The notes under the pieces are model-generated. The model did not search any database. It saw nothing but the letters and a program-made list of their open reading frames with translations, and was not told the origin of the DNA. From assembly GCA_017644325.1 (NCBI GenBank), contig JAEPLS010000001.1, positions 744,001 through 808,000 of the forward strand: 64,000 nt of DNA. The letters are read 5' to 3'. The translations under genes were made by a program, and so were the position numbers. Source of the stretch: Prochlorococcus marinus CUG1438 (lineage in GTDB: Bacteria; Cyanobacteriota; Cyanobacteriia; PCC-6307; Cyanobiaceae). Shown piece by piece: positions 1 through 8,235 of the stretch. Position 1 is the first letter of the stretch. Every line of letters starts with the position of its first letter.

Positions 1-196
1 TTAGTAAGATAAATATGTGTTTTAATTCTGATACAGAACCTAGATTAATAAAAGCAGGTATAAAAACTAAAAAAGCTATTATATTTTTTATTAAATTTAT
101 ATCTATTGATTTATATATTTGAGTTTGCGAGCGCCAAATAAAGCACGCATAAGTCCAAGATGTAGCAGCTCCTAAAGCAGAAAGGATTCCAATCAA
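1..196 (-). CDS. EamA/DMT-family transporter, N-terminal part (cut by window edge)
   Basis: This reading frame runs off the left edge. It reads as two hydrophobic helices around a short charged loop, with a segment TSWTYACFIWRSQT near the start that is typical of drug/metabolite (EamA) transporters of picocyanobacteria. It would be an inner-membrane carrier of unknown substrate. No ATG is present in frame after the upstream stop at 218-220; the best start I can find is the TTG at 196. Only about 65 residues are visible, so the family call rests on the N-terminal pattern alone. Confidence 0.55.
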   Translation of the reverse strand, partial: MIGILSALGAATSWTYACFIWRSQTQIYKSIDINLIKNIIAFLVFIPAFINLGSVSELKHIFILL

Positions 197-217
197 AACG
201 AATAATTTTTTGAAATT

Positions 218-316
218 TTATTTTATAAATTGAGTAAATACTAAAAAGGATACATAAACAAGAATTAAAATCCCAGGTAAGTACTGAATTAATGATTTGA
301 AATTATTTTTTTTCAT
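218..316 (-). CDS. 32-residue single-helix micro-ORF upstream of the EamA gene
   Basis: An ATG-started frame of 32 codons ends in TAA at 218-220. It has a Lys/Asn-rich start and one hydrophobic helix (about residues 11-30). It is in the same frame as the EamA gene downstream, so it could be a real membrane peptide, a leader peptide, or the former N-terminus of the transporter cut off by a stop. I do not recognise it as any photosystem or cytochrome small subunit. Confidence 0.3.
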   Translation of the reverse strand: MKKNNFKSLIQYLPGILILVYVSFLVFTQFIK

Positions 317-323
317 ATTTACT

Positions 324-560
324 TTAAATAGTTTTTTTATTACTAGGGTACAAACTCTCTAACTTCTTTCTTCTTTGAACTTTCGCATTAATTCTTTCTT
401 CTTTTTCCTTTTTCTTGATCTCATCATTTATCTTATTTTGTCGATATCCAAACCAAAGTAGAACCCAAATAACAGAAGTTATTAAAAGAAGAGCAGTATA
501 TTGACCAGTCATCGGAAAACTGGCCTCAGAATATTTAACGTAAGAAAATATTAAACTCAT
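324..560 (-). CDS. small single-TM protein of unknown function
   Basis: The product is 78 residues with one hydrophobic helix (about residues 22-37) followed by a strongly charged Lys/Glu/Arg tail, suggesting a small membrane protein with a cytoplasmic coil. A second ATG at 512 would give 62 residues and has a GAGG about 11 bases upstream, so the shorter start may be the real one. It lies 8 bases upstream of the 32-codon micro-ORF on the same strand. I do not recognise the family. Confidence 0.6.
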   Translation of the reverse strand: MSLIFSYVKYSEASFPMTGQYTALLLITSVIWVLLWFGYRQNKINDEIKKKEKEERINAKVQRRKKLESLYPSNKKTI

Positions 561-744
561 TTAATCAAGTTAAAGCATAAAAATAGCGACTGCGTTGATT
601 TTTTAGAAATTTAAAAATTAGTGAATTGCAACTATTTATTATGTAGTTTTAAAGTTTTTTATTTATTTTTTTATGGTTTTTGCAGTAATTTTTCTTTGTT
701 ACTCCTTGCTATTATCAAATTGAAGCATATTAAATAATAAGTTT

Positions 745-1977
745 TTGGAACCTTTTGATTTAGCAGTTGTTGGAGGCGGTGCAGCCGGTTTTATGACAGC
801 AATAACTGCTGCTGAAAATGGAGTAAAAAGAATAATAATTCTTGAAGGCACTTCAAAACTTATGGAGAAAGTAAGGATTAGTGGAGGGGGAAGATGTAAC
901 GTCACTAATGCGACATGGATACCAAATGAACTAGTTGAGAATTACCCCAGAGGTGGAATTCAGCTCTTAGAATCATTTAATCGTTTTGCTCCTGGCGATG
1001 TTTATGATTGGTTTGAGAAAAAAGGGTTAAAATTAAAAATTGAGGAAGATTTAAGAGTATTCCCAGTGTCTAATTCTTCTTCAGATGTTATTGATTGTTT
1101 GAGAAAAAGTGCTTTATCAAAAAACGTAGAGATATTAACAAAATTTTTTGTAAAAGAAATTTCAAAAACTCCAGATAATATATTCAATATTTTTAGTATT
1201 AAAAAAGCAAAGGTAACTGCAAAAAATATTATTCTTTCAACTGGAGGTAATCCAAGCGGATATAAATTAGCTCAAAATCTTGGACACAACATTGTTAAAC
1301 CTGTACCATCGCTTTTTACTTTTTCTACAAAGGAAACTAATTTGGATGAATGTAGTGGGGTATCGATAAAGGGCATAGATATAGAAATTAAATTAAATAA
1401 TAAGAATTTTCAAAATAGAGGCGATTTACTAATAACGCATTGGGGTTTTAGTGGGCCAGCAGTATTAAAACTTTCGTCAATTGCAGCAAGGGAACTTTAT
1501 AACCAAAAATATAAATTTAATCTAATCATTAAATGGTCTGCTTTAAGTTATGAGGAGTTAAAAGAAAGAGTTAACTATTTAAGATTAAACAAAGGCAAGG
1601 TTAATCTAGTTAACAGCAGACCTGTTCCATTATTAACAAAAAGATTATGGATTTTTTTATTAAATAAAATAGGTATTGATAAAGAGAAAAAGTGGTCTGA
1701 CTTATTGGCGGATGAAAGAGAGAAAATGATAAATATTCTAATGAGGGACAAATATATAATTTCAGGGAAAGGACCATTTGGAGAGGAATTTGTTACTTCC
1801 GGAGGCGTAAAAATTAATGAGGTTAATTTTAAAAGTATGGAGAGCTTAATTTGTCCAGGTTTATTTTTTTCTGGAGAGGTTTTGGATGTTGATGGGATCA
1901 CTGGTGGATTTAATTTTCAACATTGTTGGACAAGTGGATGGATCGCTGGGATGGCAGTTTCAAAGTTAAATCAATAA
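745..1977 (+). CDS. BaiN/YhiN (HI0933)-family FAD-dependent oxidoreductase
   Basis: The protein is 410 residues, usual for the HI0933-like flavoprotein family. It starts with a dinucleotide-binding motif (VVGGGAAGF, about residues 8-16), has the family motif ISGGGRCNVTNA near residue 45, and ends with a second FAD-contact motif (SGEVLDVDGITGGFNFQ) near residues 372-388. The family is cytoplasmic; reported roles include reduction of unsaturated steroids or uncharacterised redox steps, so the substrate here is unknown. The start is TTG at 745; no in-frame ATG precedes the Rossmann motif. It is a single-gene unit with about 185 bases of divergent upstream space. Confidence 0.85.
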   Translation: MEPFDLAVVGGGAAGFMTAITAAENGVKRIIILEGTSKLMEKVRISGGGRCNVTNATWIPNELVENYPRGGIQLLESFNRFAPGDVYDWFEKKGLKLKIEEDLRVFPVSNSSSDVIDCLRKSALSKNVEILTKFFVKEISKTPDNIFNIFSIKKAKVTAKNIILSTGGNPSGYKLAQNLGHNIVKPVPSLFTFSTKETNLDECSGVSIKGIDIEIKLNNKNFQNRGDLLITHWGFSGPAVLKLSSIAARELYNQKYKFNLIIKWSALSYEELKERVNYLRLNKGKVNLVNSRPVPLLTKRLWIFLLNKIGIDKEKKWSDLLADEREKMINILMRDKYIISGKGPFGEEFVTSGGVKINEVNFKSMESLICPGLFFSGEVLDVDGITGGFNFQHCWTSGWIAGMAVSKLNQ

Positions 1978-2104
1978 TAAATTAATAAGTAATAAATCAG
2001 TAAGTAACAATTCAATAAGTTTATCTTTTTTTTATTAAGTATTAGACGGAAAAAGTTTTTTGGAGAAACTTTAATTTTAAAGTTTTAATTATTGGTGAAG
2101 ATTA

Positions 2105-2854
2105 ATGCAGAATCTTGTATCAAAAAAAGAAGAAGAGGAAAGAAGATTAAAAGCTTTAGCAGAATATAGGATTTTGGGAACCAAGCCAGAATCATGTTAT
2201 GACGATATTACAAAAATTGCTGCTACAACCTGTAATGTGCCTATTTCTTTAATGACTTTGGTAGACAAAGATAAACAATGGTTTAAATCCAAAATAGGAC
2301 TTCAAATATCAGAAACTAGAAGAGATTGGTCTTTTTGTACACATGCAATAAAAGAAAATAGTCCATTAATTATTCATGATGCTTTCCAAGATGAAAGATT
2401 TATAAATAATCCATTGGTAACAGGAGATCCAAAGATTCGTTTTTATGCAGGTTTTCCCCTTAGAAATAGTGATGGCAATAAGCTTGGAACTCTGTGTGTA
2501 ATAGACAGAAAGCCAGGAAATCTAAGTACACAACAATTTAATATTATGGAGTTATTATCCAAGCAAATAGTTTCATTTTTAGAGCTTAGAAAAAAGTCAT
2601 TAAATTTGCTAGATGCGTTATCTAATTTGCATAAACAGGAAGGGATTTTATCTGTATGTTCATATTGCAGAGAAGTGAAGAATAAGGAGGGCGATTGGAT
2701 GCATTTAGAAAAATATCTTTCGAAAATTAGTGATATTAGATTCAGTCATGGGGTTTGTGATAATTGTATGGAAAAACATTTCCCAGATGTAATCGAAGTG
2801 TGGAATAAAAAGGATTTTTTTGAAGATGGTCAAAAAAAGTTTTTAGAGTCCTAG
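2105..2854 (+). CDS. GAF-domain protein with C-terminal Cys/His metal-site-like motif
   Basis: The 249-residue protein carries a GAF domain over about residues 20-160, with the sequence pattern seen in cyanobacterial and proteobacterial signalling proteins that begin with an 'LAEYRILGT' segment. There is no kinase, GGDEF or helix-turn-helix output domain. Instead the last 70 residues hold C185, C188, H215, C218 and C221, arranged like the CSYC...HGxCxxC module found at the C-terminus of some sensor proteins. It probably senses a small molecule or redox state in the cytoplasm; the partner is unknown. Confidence 0.75.
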   Translation: MQNLVSKKEEEERRLKALAEYRILGTKPESCYDDITKIAATTCNVPISLMTLVDKDKQWFKSKIGLQISETRRDWSFCTHAIKENSPLIIHDAFQDERFINNPLVTGDPKIRFYAGFPLRNSDGNKLGTLCVIDRKPGNLSTQQFNIMELLSKQIVSFLELRKKSLNLLDALSNLHKQEGILSVCSYCREVKNKEGDWMHLEKYLSKISDIRFSHGVCDNCMEKHFPDVIEVWNKKDFFEDGQKKFLES

Positions 2855-2942
2855 AATAAATAAGTTGCTTTTTATTGTTTAATCTATTTTCTAAACAAAT
2901 TCTTTATTTGGTGGTTAGTATTGTATAAATTTTGACTAAAAA

Positions 2943-3428
2943 ATGTTATTAGGAACTTTATTAACAGGTGAGATTGCCAAAAGTGCAATAGTAGCATATG
3001 TTCATTATTTAGGAATTATATTGTGTTTTGGTTCTCTTTTATTTGAAAGATTAACTCTCAAAGTAGGTCTTAATAGAAATGAGACGATTTCAATGATAAT
3101 TGCGGATGTGATCTATGGTTTGGCAGGAGTTGCAATATTAGTTACTGGGATTTTGCGTGTTAAGTATTTTGGTCAAGGAGGTGATTTTTATACAGGTAAT
3201 CCTGTTTTTTGGATAAAGGTTTCTCTTTACATTCTGGTGGGATTACTTTCTTTATATCCAACAACAACCTATATTTTATGGGCCATTCCATTGAGTAAGA
3301 ATAAGTTACCTGAAATATCTGAAAATCTAGTTAAGAGGTTCAGACTCATTATTACTACTGAGTTAGTGGGTTTCGCAACAATACCTTTGTTTGCCACTCT
3401 TATGGCTAGAGGTGTAGGTTTAGGTTGA
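2943..3428 (+). CDS. DUF2214 family membrane protein
   Basis: The protein is 161 residues with four hydrophobic segments (about 12-32, 50-70, 92-110, 132-155) and the His/Tyr-containing first helix (VHYLGIILCFGSLLFE) typical of DUF2214. This is an inner-membrane family of unknown function common in cyanobacteria and proteobacteria. Its stop overlaps the next gene's TTG start in a TTGA arrangement, so the two are probably translationally coupled. Confidence 0.8.
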   Translation: MLLGTLLTGEIAKSAIVAYVHYLGIILCFGSLLFERLTLKVGLNRNETISMIIADVIYGLAGVAILVTGILRVKYFGQGGDFYTGNPVFWIKVSLYILVGLLSLYPTTTYILWAIPLSKNKLPEISENLVKRFRLIITTELVGFATIPLFATLMARGVGLG

Positions 3429-3961
3429 AAAATTTATTTCTAGAAAGAAATTGTTTAATAAGTGCTAACAAACTATATAGATGGAGTTTAAGTTATAAGA
3501 TTTCTAAATCTACAAAGGAAATTATTTTTATTGGTTTAAATCCATCATTATCTGATGAGGTTTTCTTAGATAATACAACAAAAAAGATTATCAAAATTTC
3601 TAAAAATAATAATTATGGCAAAGTAAAATTAATAAATTTATTTGCTCTTATTTCAAGCAAACCAGAAAAACTTTTTAATCATAAAAATCCTGTGGGTTAT
3701 CGAAACAATAATCATATTTTTAAAAACTTAAAACACTGGTCTGAAAATAAAAATTGTGATTTATGGTTAGGTTGGGGTAATAAAGGAAAATTTCTGAATA
3801 GAAATAAAAGAATATCAAAAAAAATAATGCAATATAACTCAATTAGGAAAAATAATTTTGATAATCCTCTGGGACCGCTTTTAATTAAGAAAACGATCAA
3901 AAATAATCCAATACATCCTCTATACTGTTCTGATAATTCCATCCTCGTATCTTATTTTTAG
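3425..3961 (+). CDS. DUF1643 domain protein
   Basis: The 178-residue protein matches the DUF1643 pattern: 'IFIGLNPSLSDEV' near the N-terminus, a central 'KLINLFAL' segment and 'LWLGWGNKG' about residue 115. The family is cytoplasmic with no assigned reaction. The start is TTG, overlapping the DUF2214 stop by four bases, and no ATG occurs early in the frame. Basic residues (Lys, Arg) are frequent, which would be compatible with nucleic-acid or nucleotide binding, but that is only inference. Confidence 0.7.
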   Translation: MKNLFLERNCLISANKLYRWSLSYKISKSTKEIIFIGLNPSLSDEVFLDNTTKKIIKISKNNNYGKVKLINLFALISSKPEKLFNHKNPVGYRNNNHIFKNLKHWSENKNCDLWLGWGNKGKFLNRNKRISKKIMQYNSIRKNNFDNPLGPLLIKKTIKNNPIHPLYCSDNSILVSYF

Positions 3962-4043
3962 GTATTAAGGCTAAAACGCAAACCAGTATTTTTAGCTATT
4001 CCATTAAATATGTGTTAATTTCTATTTGATAAGCTAACCTAAT

Positions 4044-4172
4044 ATGAAAATTTCAAAGCAATTAAATAAACTAAAAAACTTGAATGTTGAAGCTGAAAAA
4101 TGTTCCACAAGAGAAGAAGCAAAAAAAATAATTAGTAAAGCAAATAAAGCACAAAGTAAAATTAACAAATAA
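4044..4172 (+). CDS. 42-residue Lys-rich small protein
   Basis: An ATG frame of 42 codons ends at TAA 4172, between the DUF1643 gene and the pirin gene. The product is Lys/Ala/Asn-rich, predicted helical and soluble, with one cysteine (C20). Codon choice matches the neighbouring genes and the frame fills most of an otherwise empty stretch. I do not recognise a family; small helical peptides like this are common in picocyanobacteria. A real gene is plausible but not proven. Confidence 0.45.
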   Translation: MKISKQLNKLKNLNVEAEKCSTREEAKKIISKANKAQSKINK

Positions 4173-4259
4173 ATAAAAAGTAATTTCACTTATTCATAAT
4201 TTATAATCGTCAAAAATATTTAATTTATAGAATCACACCATATTTATTTCATAGTATTA

Positions 4260-4991
4260 ATGTCTTTGAGAATAATTAAAATAAGGAAATCTCACGAAAG
4301 ATTTAGATCTACTAGAGAATGGCTTAATTCGATGCATTCATTTTCTTTCGCAGAGCATAAAGATTCAAAATGGGATAATTTTGGGAAAATTAGAGTTATA
4401 AACGAAGATATTATTTCTCCTAATGCAGGATTTAATACACATTCTCATGCAAATATGGAAATTATTACTGTCGTAATAAAAGGAGCAATAACTCATAGAG
4501 ACTCGTTAAACAATCTTGGAAAAATTCACAAAGATGAAGTACAAGTTATGTCTGCAGGTACTGGAATCTCTCATAGCGAGAAAAATGAAGAAAATGAGAC
4601 CTGTAAGTTGTTCCAGATTTGGATATACCCTCAAAAAGAAAATATCAAACCTCGATATGATCAAATTTCATTAAATGAAAAGTTGTGGGACAATCTTATT
4701 TTTAATTACAAAGAGGGTAAAAATAATAAGCTTTCTCTGAATCAAAATATCTCTTTATGGCGTTGTAAATACAAGCCAATTAAAGAGAAAAAATTGCCAT
4801 TAAAAATCGATAAATATAATTGGATACAAATAATAGAGGGTAATCTTTTATTAAAAAGTAAAGACTCAAATTATAACATAACTCTCGAATCTGGAGATGG
4901 CTTGGGTTTTGAAGTTAATTATTATGATGAAATCTCTATAGATACTGAAAAAGACCTAGATTTTCTCTTATTTTCGATGCCTTCCTTATAA
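4260..4991 (+). CDS. pirin family protein (cupin)
   Basis: The protein is 243 residues, shorter than human pirin (290). The N-terminal cupin holds the four metal ligands of the family: H61 and H63 in FNTHSHANMEI, and H105 and E107 in GISHSEKNE. Bacterial pirins bind iron and some act as quercetin dioxygenases or redox-linked regulators; the substrate here is unknown. The C-terminal half is a degraded second cupin barrel. The gene is monocistronic, with about 90 bases upstream after the 42-residue ORF and a convergent neighbour. Confidence 0.85.
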   Translation: MSLRIIKIRKSHERFRSTREWLNSMHSFSFAEHKDSKWDNFGKIRVINEDIISPNAGFNTHSHANMEIITVVIKGAITHRDSLNNLGKIHKDEVQVMSAGTGISHSEKNEENETCKLFQIWIYPQKENIKPRYDQISLNEKLWDNLIFNYKEGKNNKLSLNQNISLWRCKYKPIKEKKLPLKIDKYNWIQIIEGNLLLKSKDSNYNITLESGDGLGFEVNYYDEISIDTEKDLDFLLFSMPSL

Positions 4992-5005
4992 AATACCTGT
5001 TACTT

Positions 5006-5320
5006 TTACCCATCAACTCCTTTATTAAATGCATTTAAGGCTTGCAAAGCCATATTAAGGTGAACTTCCATAGCACCAAGTGCAATTAAAGAATTTGGTG
5101 ATTTATCTTTTAGTAAATTCTCTTTTCTTTTTGATAATTCATTAACTACCTCCTTAGTTGAAGCTTCCCAATTGTTTATTAACTCTTCAAATTCTTTTTT
5201 TTCGGGGCTCTCTATTTCTGCTAATTCATCAGAAAAATGAGAATCCTTTTGAGCCTTTAGCATCAAGTAACTTAATTTTTTATGACTTATTGCGTGAGGT
5301 AAATTGTTAGATTCACTCAT
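5006..5320 (-). CDS. small soluble helical protein of unknown function
   Basis: The product is 104 residues, acidic to neutral, with long amphipathic helices (about 30-65 and 70-100) and no membrane segment or cysteine. The pattern 'SLIALGAMEVHLNMALQALNAF' at the C-terminus suggests a helical bundle. I do not recognise it beyond resembling conserved picocyanobacterial hypothetical proteins. It is transcribed toward the pirin gene and its 3' end lies 14 bases from that gene's stop. Confidence 0.65.
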   Translation of the reverse strand: MSESNNLPHAISHKKLSYLMLKAQKDSHFSDELAEIESPEKKEFEELINNWEASTKEVVNELSKRKENLLKDKSPNSLIALGAMEVHLNMALQALNAFNKGVDG

Positions 5321-5405
5321 TGCTGATAGTTAATTTATAATCAAATCTAACTAATTAAGTGAATATTTGCTAGAGGGAAGACGGTTGTGATGACCGACCT
5401 GAAAA

Positions 5406-6836
5406 TTACAAAATGATACTTGAACAAAAAATGGATTTATTAACCTTTAATTTTTCACGTATTAGTTTCTTGAAATAATCTCCACGCTCTTCATAATTTT
5501 TAAATTGATCAAAGCTAGAGCATGAAGGTGAGAATAATAATGTTCCAACCCTATTATTTTGTAAATAATGAAAAACAAAATTTAAAAGCTCTTTTAGTTC
5601 TGAAAATATAAAAATATTTTTTTTAAATCCTTCATTAATAAGAGCCATTTTTAGGACTTTTGAGCTTTCTCCAAAAAGGAAAACACATTTAACTTTTTTC
5701 TTTAGAACTTTTATCCACTCACTATATTCATTGCCTTTTAATCTACCACCAGCAATGATTATTATTTGCCCTTCAATTGAACTTATTCCTGCAATAGATG
5801 AGTCAAAATTTGTAGCTTTACTATCATTAATTATTTCCAGATCATTATTTTTATAAATTGTTTCCATCCTATGGGGTAATTGTTTGTAATTAGTCAAAGA
5901 ATCTTTAATCTTCTTTCCAGATAATCCAACTTTTCTTGCTGCTGCAATTACCAATAAAAGATTTTGAAGATTATGTATTCCTTTTAAAGAAAAATGTTCA
6001 AGTTTGAATAATTTTTTTCCTTTCTCAAAAATGTATCCTTGATCATCTATCCAATAATCGCATTTAATAAAATTTGATTTATCGAAACTAGTTGTTATCC
6101 AAACCCCACTTGATAGCGAACTGTAGTGATTTCTTAGGTTTTTATCGTCATAATTATAAATTCTAAAATCAGATTTTTCTAGCAAGCTTTTTTTTATGTT
6201 GAAATAGTTTTCAAGTGTTTTATGTCTTTCAAGATGATCTTCTGTGAATGTTGTCCATATCCCAATATTAGGTTTTACTTCTGGAGATATTTCTATTTGA
6301 TAACTGCTTAATTCAGCTACAACCCAATCAATTTTCTCATTTTTATTGGAGTGAGCATATTTACATAAAGGTGTACCAATGTTCCCTGCAAAAGGAGCAT
6401 ATAATCCATTATCGCAGAGTATATGGCTTAGTAGATGAGTAACAGTAGTCTTGCCATTAGTGCCAGTAATACCTATCCAATTTGTGTCTTTTAAAATTTC
6501 CCATGCAACATTTATTTCTCCAATTACTTTAATTCCCTTTTTTTTTAATTCAATAATAGTTACATGGTCATAAGGTATTGATGGACTTACAACAACAGAT
6601 TCGATCTCTTTCACAAAAGGTTGAATTTCTTCAAATACAAATTCTTTATTCAGAGAAACTAGTATATTAAGCTCTTCTAATTCTGTTTTTCTTTCTAAGA
6701 ATTCTATCCCATCTTTACTTTCCCAAACAATTACTCTCTTCTTGATGCTTCTCAAATACTTGGCAGCCCAAAATCCAGATTTGCCTAATCCAATTACAAG
6801 ATTAATATTTCTTTTACTTGAATGATTATCTATCAT
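5406..6836 (-). CDS. murD: UDP-N-acetylmuramoyl-L-alanine--D-glutamate ligase
   Basis: MurD adds D-glutamate to UDP-MurNAc-L-Ala in the cytoplasm, the second amino-acid step of peptidoglycan synthesis. The frame shows the Mur N-terminal Rossmann-like motif ([13 protein letters not shown]), the ATP loop [11 protein letters not shown] (about residues 122-132), the ELSSYQ motif, and the C-terminal '[12 protein letters not shown]' segment. With the ATG at 6836 it has 476 residues, close to the family length. An ATG at 6884 would add 16 residues before the Rossmann fold and is less likely. The upstream neighbour is divergent. Confidence 0.93.
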   Translation of the reverse strand: MIDNHSSKRNINLVIGLGKSGFWAAKYLRSIKKRVIVWESKDGIEFLERKTELEELNILVSLNKEFVFEEIQPFVKEIESVVVSPSIPYDHVTIIELKKKGIKVIGEINVAWEILKDTNWIGITGTNGKTTVTHLLSHILCDNGLYAPFAGNIGTPLCKYAHSNKNEKIDWVVAELSSYQIEISPEVKPNIGIWTTFTEDHLERHKTLENYFNIKKSLLEKSDFRIYNYDDKNLRNHYSSLSSGVWITTSFDKSNFIKCDYWIDDQGYIFEKGKKLFKLEHFSLKGIHNLQNLLLVIAAARKVGLSGKKIKDSLTNYKQLPHRMETIYKNNDLEIINDSKATNFDSSIAGISSIEGQIIIIAGGRLKGNEYSEWIKVLKKKVKCVFLFGESSKVLKMALINEGFKKNIFIFSELKELLNFVFHYLQNNRVGTLLFSPSCSSFDQFKNYEERGDYFKKLIREKLKVNKSIFCSSIIL

Positions 6837-6936
6837 TAAATTTATAATTACATCTATATTAATTGTGTTTAAGGGGTAATTCAATCATGAGATCTTTCTT
6901 AAGTTTTTATAGTATTCGACAAAGAAAAGTTAATTA

Positions 6937-7203
6937 ATGGAAGATAATACTGCAAAATATTGGTTCTCTTGGTTCTATGAAAAGTGGGAGAAAAATGCTC
7001 CAGGTGAATTAATTGAACAGGGTTTAAGTCCTTCTCAGATTGCTGAGCGCTTTGTTAATGAAAACCATGATAGTTTGATTAAATTGTCAAAAAAAATTGA
7101 TGAAAAAAATTATGATGCCCTAACAGAATTTATGAAACTCTCAGAGAGTGAATTACATATCTTGAAGTATTTTCTAAAGTTAGTAAAAATGAAAAATTTA
7201 TAA
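6937..7203 (+). CDS. 88-residue conserved-looking hypothetical protein
   Basis: This small soluble protein is rich in Trp, Lys and Glu at the N-terminus (YWFSWFYEKWEKN) and looks helical throughout, with no signal peptide or membrane span. It is divergent from murD. Its TAA stop abuts the stop of the convergent SDR gene in the shared hexamer ttataa (7198-7203). I do not recognise the family; length, codon use and a clean ATG make it a likely real gene. Confidence 0.65.
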   Translation: MEDNTAKYWFSWFYEKWEKNAPGELIEQGLSPSQIAERFVNENHDSLIKLSKKIDEKNYDALTEFMKLSESELHILKYFLKLVKMKNL

Positions 7204-8127
7204 GAAGTTATTAAGTATTTCAAGGCTTTTCTCCCATAAATTTTTTCTTTCTTTTTTATTCAGGGCGAAAGTAGAAGTAGGGGATAGTTTTGGATGACCT
7301 CTGAAATTAAATCTAGGACCATAATGATCACCGCCTCTTGCGTCTGGTGAAGTAGCTGCAAAAAGTTGAGGTAAAGCACCCATCTCAGCAGTTTGAAAAA
7401 TAGGGCTAAATAATTCCAAGGAGAATGTTTCTAATGGACTTGGGTTAGGTTTTTGAGCAGTAAAGAGATTTGTTTTTGCAATTCCTGGGTGAGCAGCTAA
7501 AGAAAGTATATTTTTGTGCTTTAAATTCTCATTTAGTTCCAAAGCAAACATTACATTTGCCAATTTGCTATTTGAGTAAGATTCCCATTTATTGTAATAG
7601 TTCTCGGCTTTCAGATTTTTCCAACCAACTTTTCCAAAAAATTGTGCACCGGAAGTAACCGTTACTATTCTAGATTCTTCTTTTTTTTCAATAATTGGAA
7701 GTAGCTTTAGGGTCAAAAGCATGTGAGCTAAATGATTAACTGCAAATTGTATTTCATATCCCTGGGCACTAAAAGTTTTAGGCGGATGCATAATGCCTGC
7801 ATTATTTATTAATAAATCCAAATTTTCAAAATTATCAAATATTTTGGATTGAACTTCAACAATATTTCTTAAATCTGACAGATCTAATTCTAAGGGTGTA
7901 AATATTCCTACAGGATTAAGCCCTTTAAGTTTTTTGATAGTTTGATTAGCTTTTTCAAGCGATCTACAAGCTATAACAACATGAGCATTTTTTTCAGCTA
8001 AGGCCTTTGCAGTGTAGTATCCAAGACCACTATTTGCCCCAGTAATTAGTGCAGTTTTGCCCTTAAGGTTTGGAATATTAGATGTTCCCCAGTTAGAGAT
8101 TTTAGGTCTTGAAATAGTGGCAGTCAT
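7198..8127 (-). CDS. short-chain dehydrogenase/reductase (protochlorophyllide reductase/retinol dehydrogenase-like)
   Basis: The 309-residue protein is an extended classical SDR. It has the NADP-binding motif TGANSGLG (29-36), NNAG (108-111), the catalytic Ser159 and YSNSK (Y184, K188). The layout resembles the subgroup that includes retinol dehydrogenases and proteins often annotated as light-dependent protochlorophyllide reductase relatives. I do not see enough to call it the true pchlide reductase; many cyanobacteria carry such a paralogue of unknown substrate. Confidence 0.85.
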   Translation of the reverse strand: MTATISRPKISNWGTSNIPNLKGKTALITGANSGLGYYTAKALAEKNAHVVIACRSLEKANQTIKKLKGLNPVGIFTPLELDLSDLRNIVEVQSKIFDNFENLDLLINNAGIMHPPKTFSAQGYEIQFAVNHLAHMLLTLKLLPIIEKKEESRIVTVTSGAQFFGKVGWKNLKAENYYNKWESYSNSKLANVMFALELNENLKHKNILSLAAHPGIAKTNLFTAQKPNPSPLETFSLELFSPIFQTAEMGALPQLFAATSPDARGGDHYGPRFNFRGHPKLSPTSTFALNKKERKNLWEKSLEILNNFL

Positions 8128-8235
8128 TTAGTAATCCTGCAAATTGCTTTGGAATTTAACCAAAATTTATTTATTGTTCCACTGTAAATACTGGAAGTCA
8201 GTATCGTGAGCTCTTTTTGAAGGTACTATTTAATA

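Noticed and set aside
5369-5401. possible tRNA or tRNA fragment
   Set aside because: Only a four-base stem forms; no acceptor, D or T arm can be found.
6837-6884. 16-residue N-terminal extension of MurD from the upstream ATG
   Set aside because: The Rossmann-like fold begins close after the second ATG, and the extra residues resemble nothing in the family.
7198-8127. true light-dependent protochlorophyllide reductase
   Set aside because: Motifs fit the SDR superfamily, but features specific for the pchlide enzyme are not evident, so only a generic SDR call is given.
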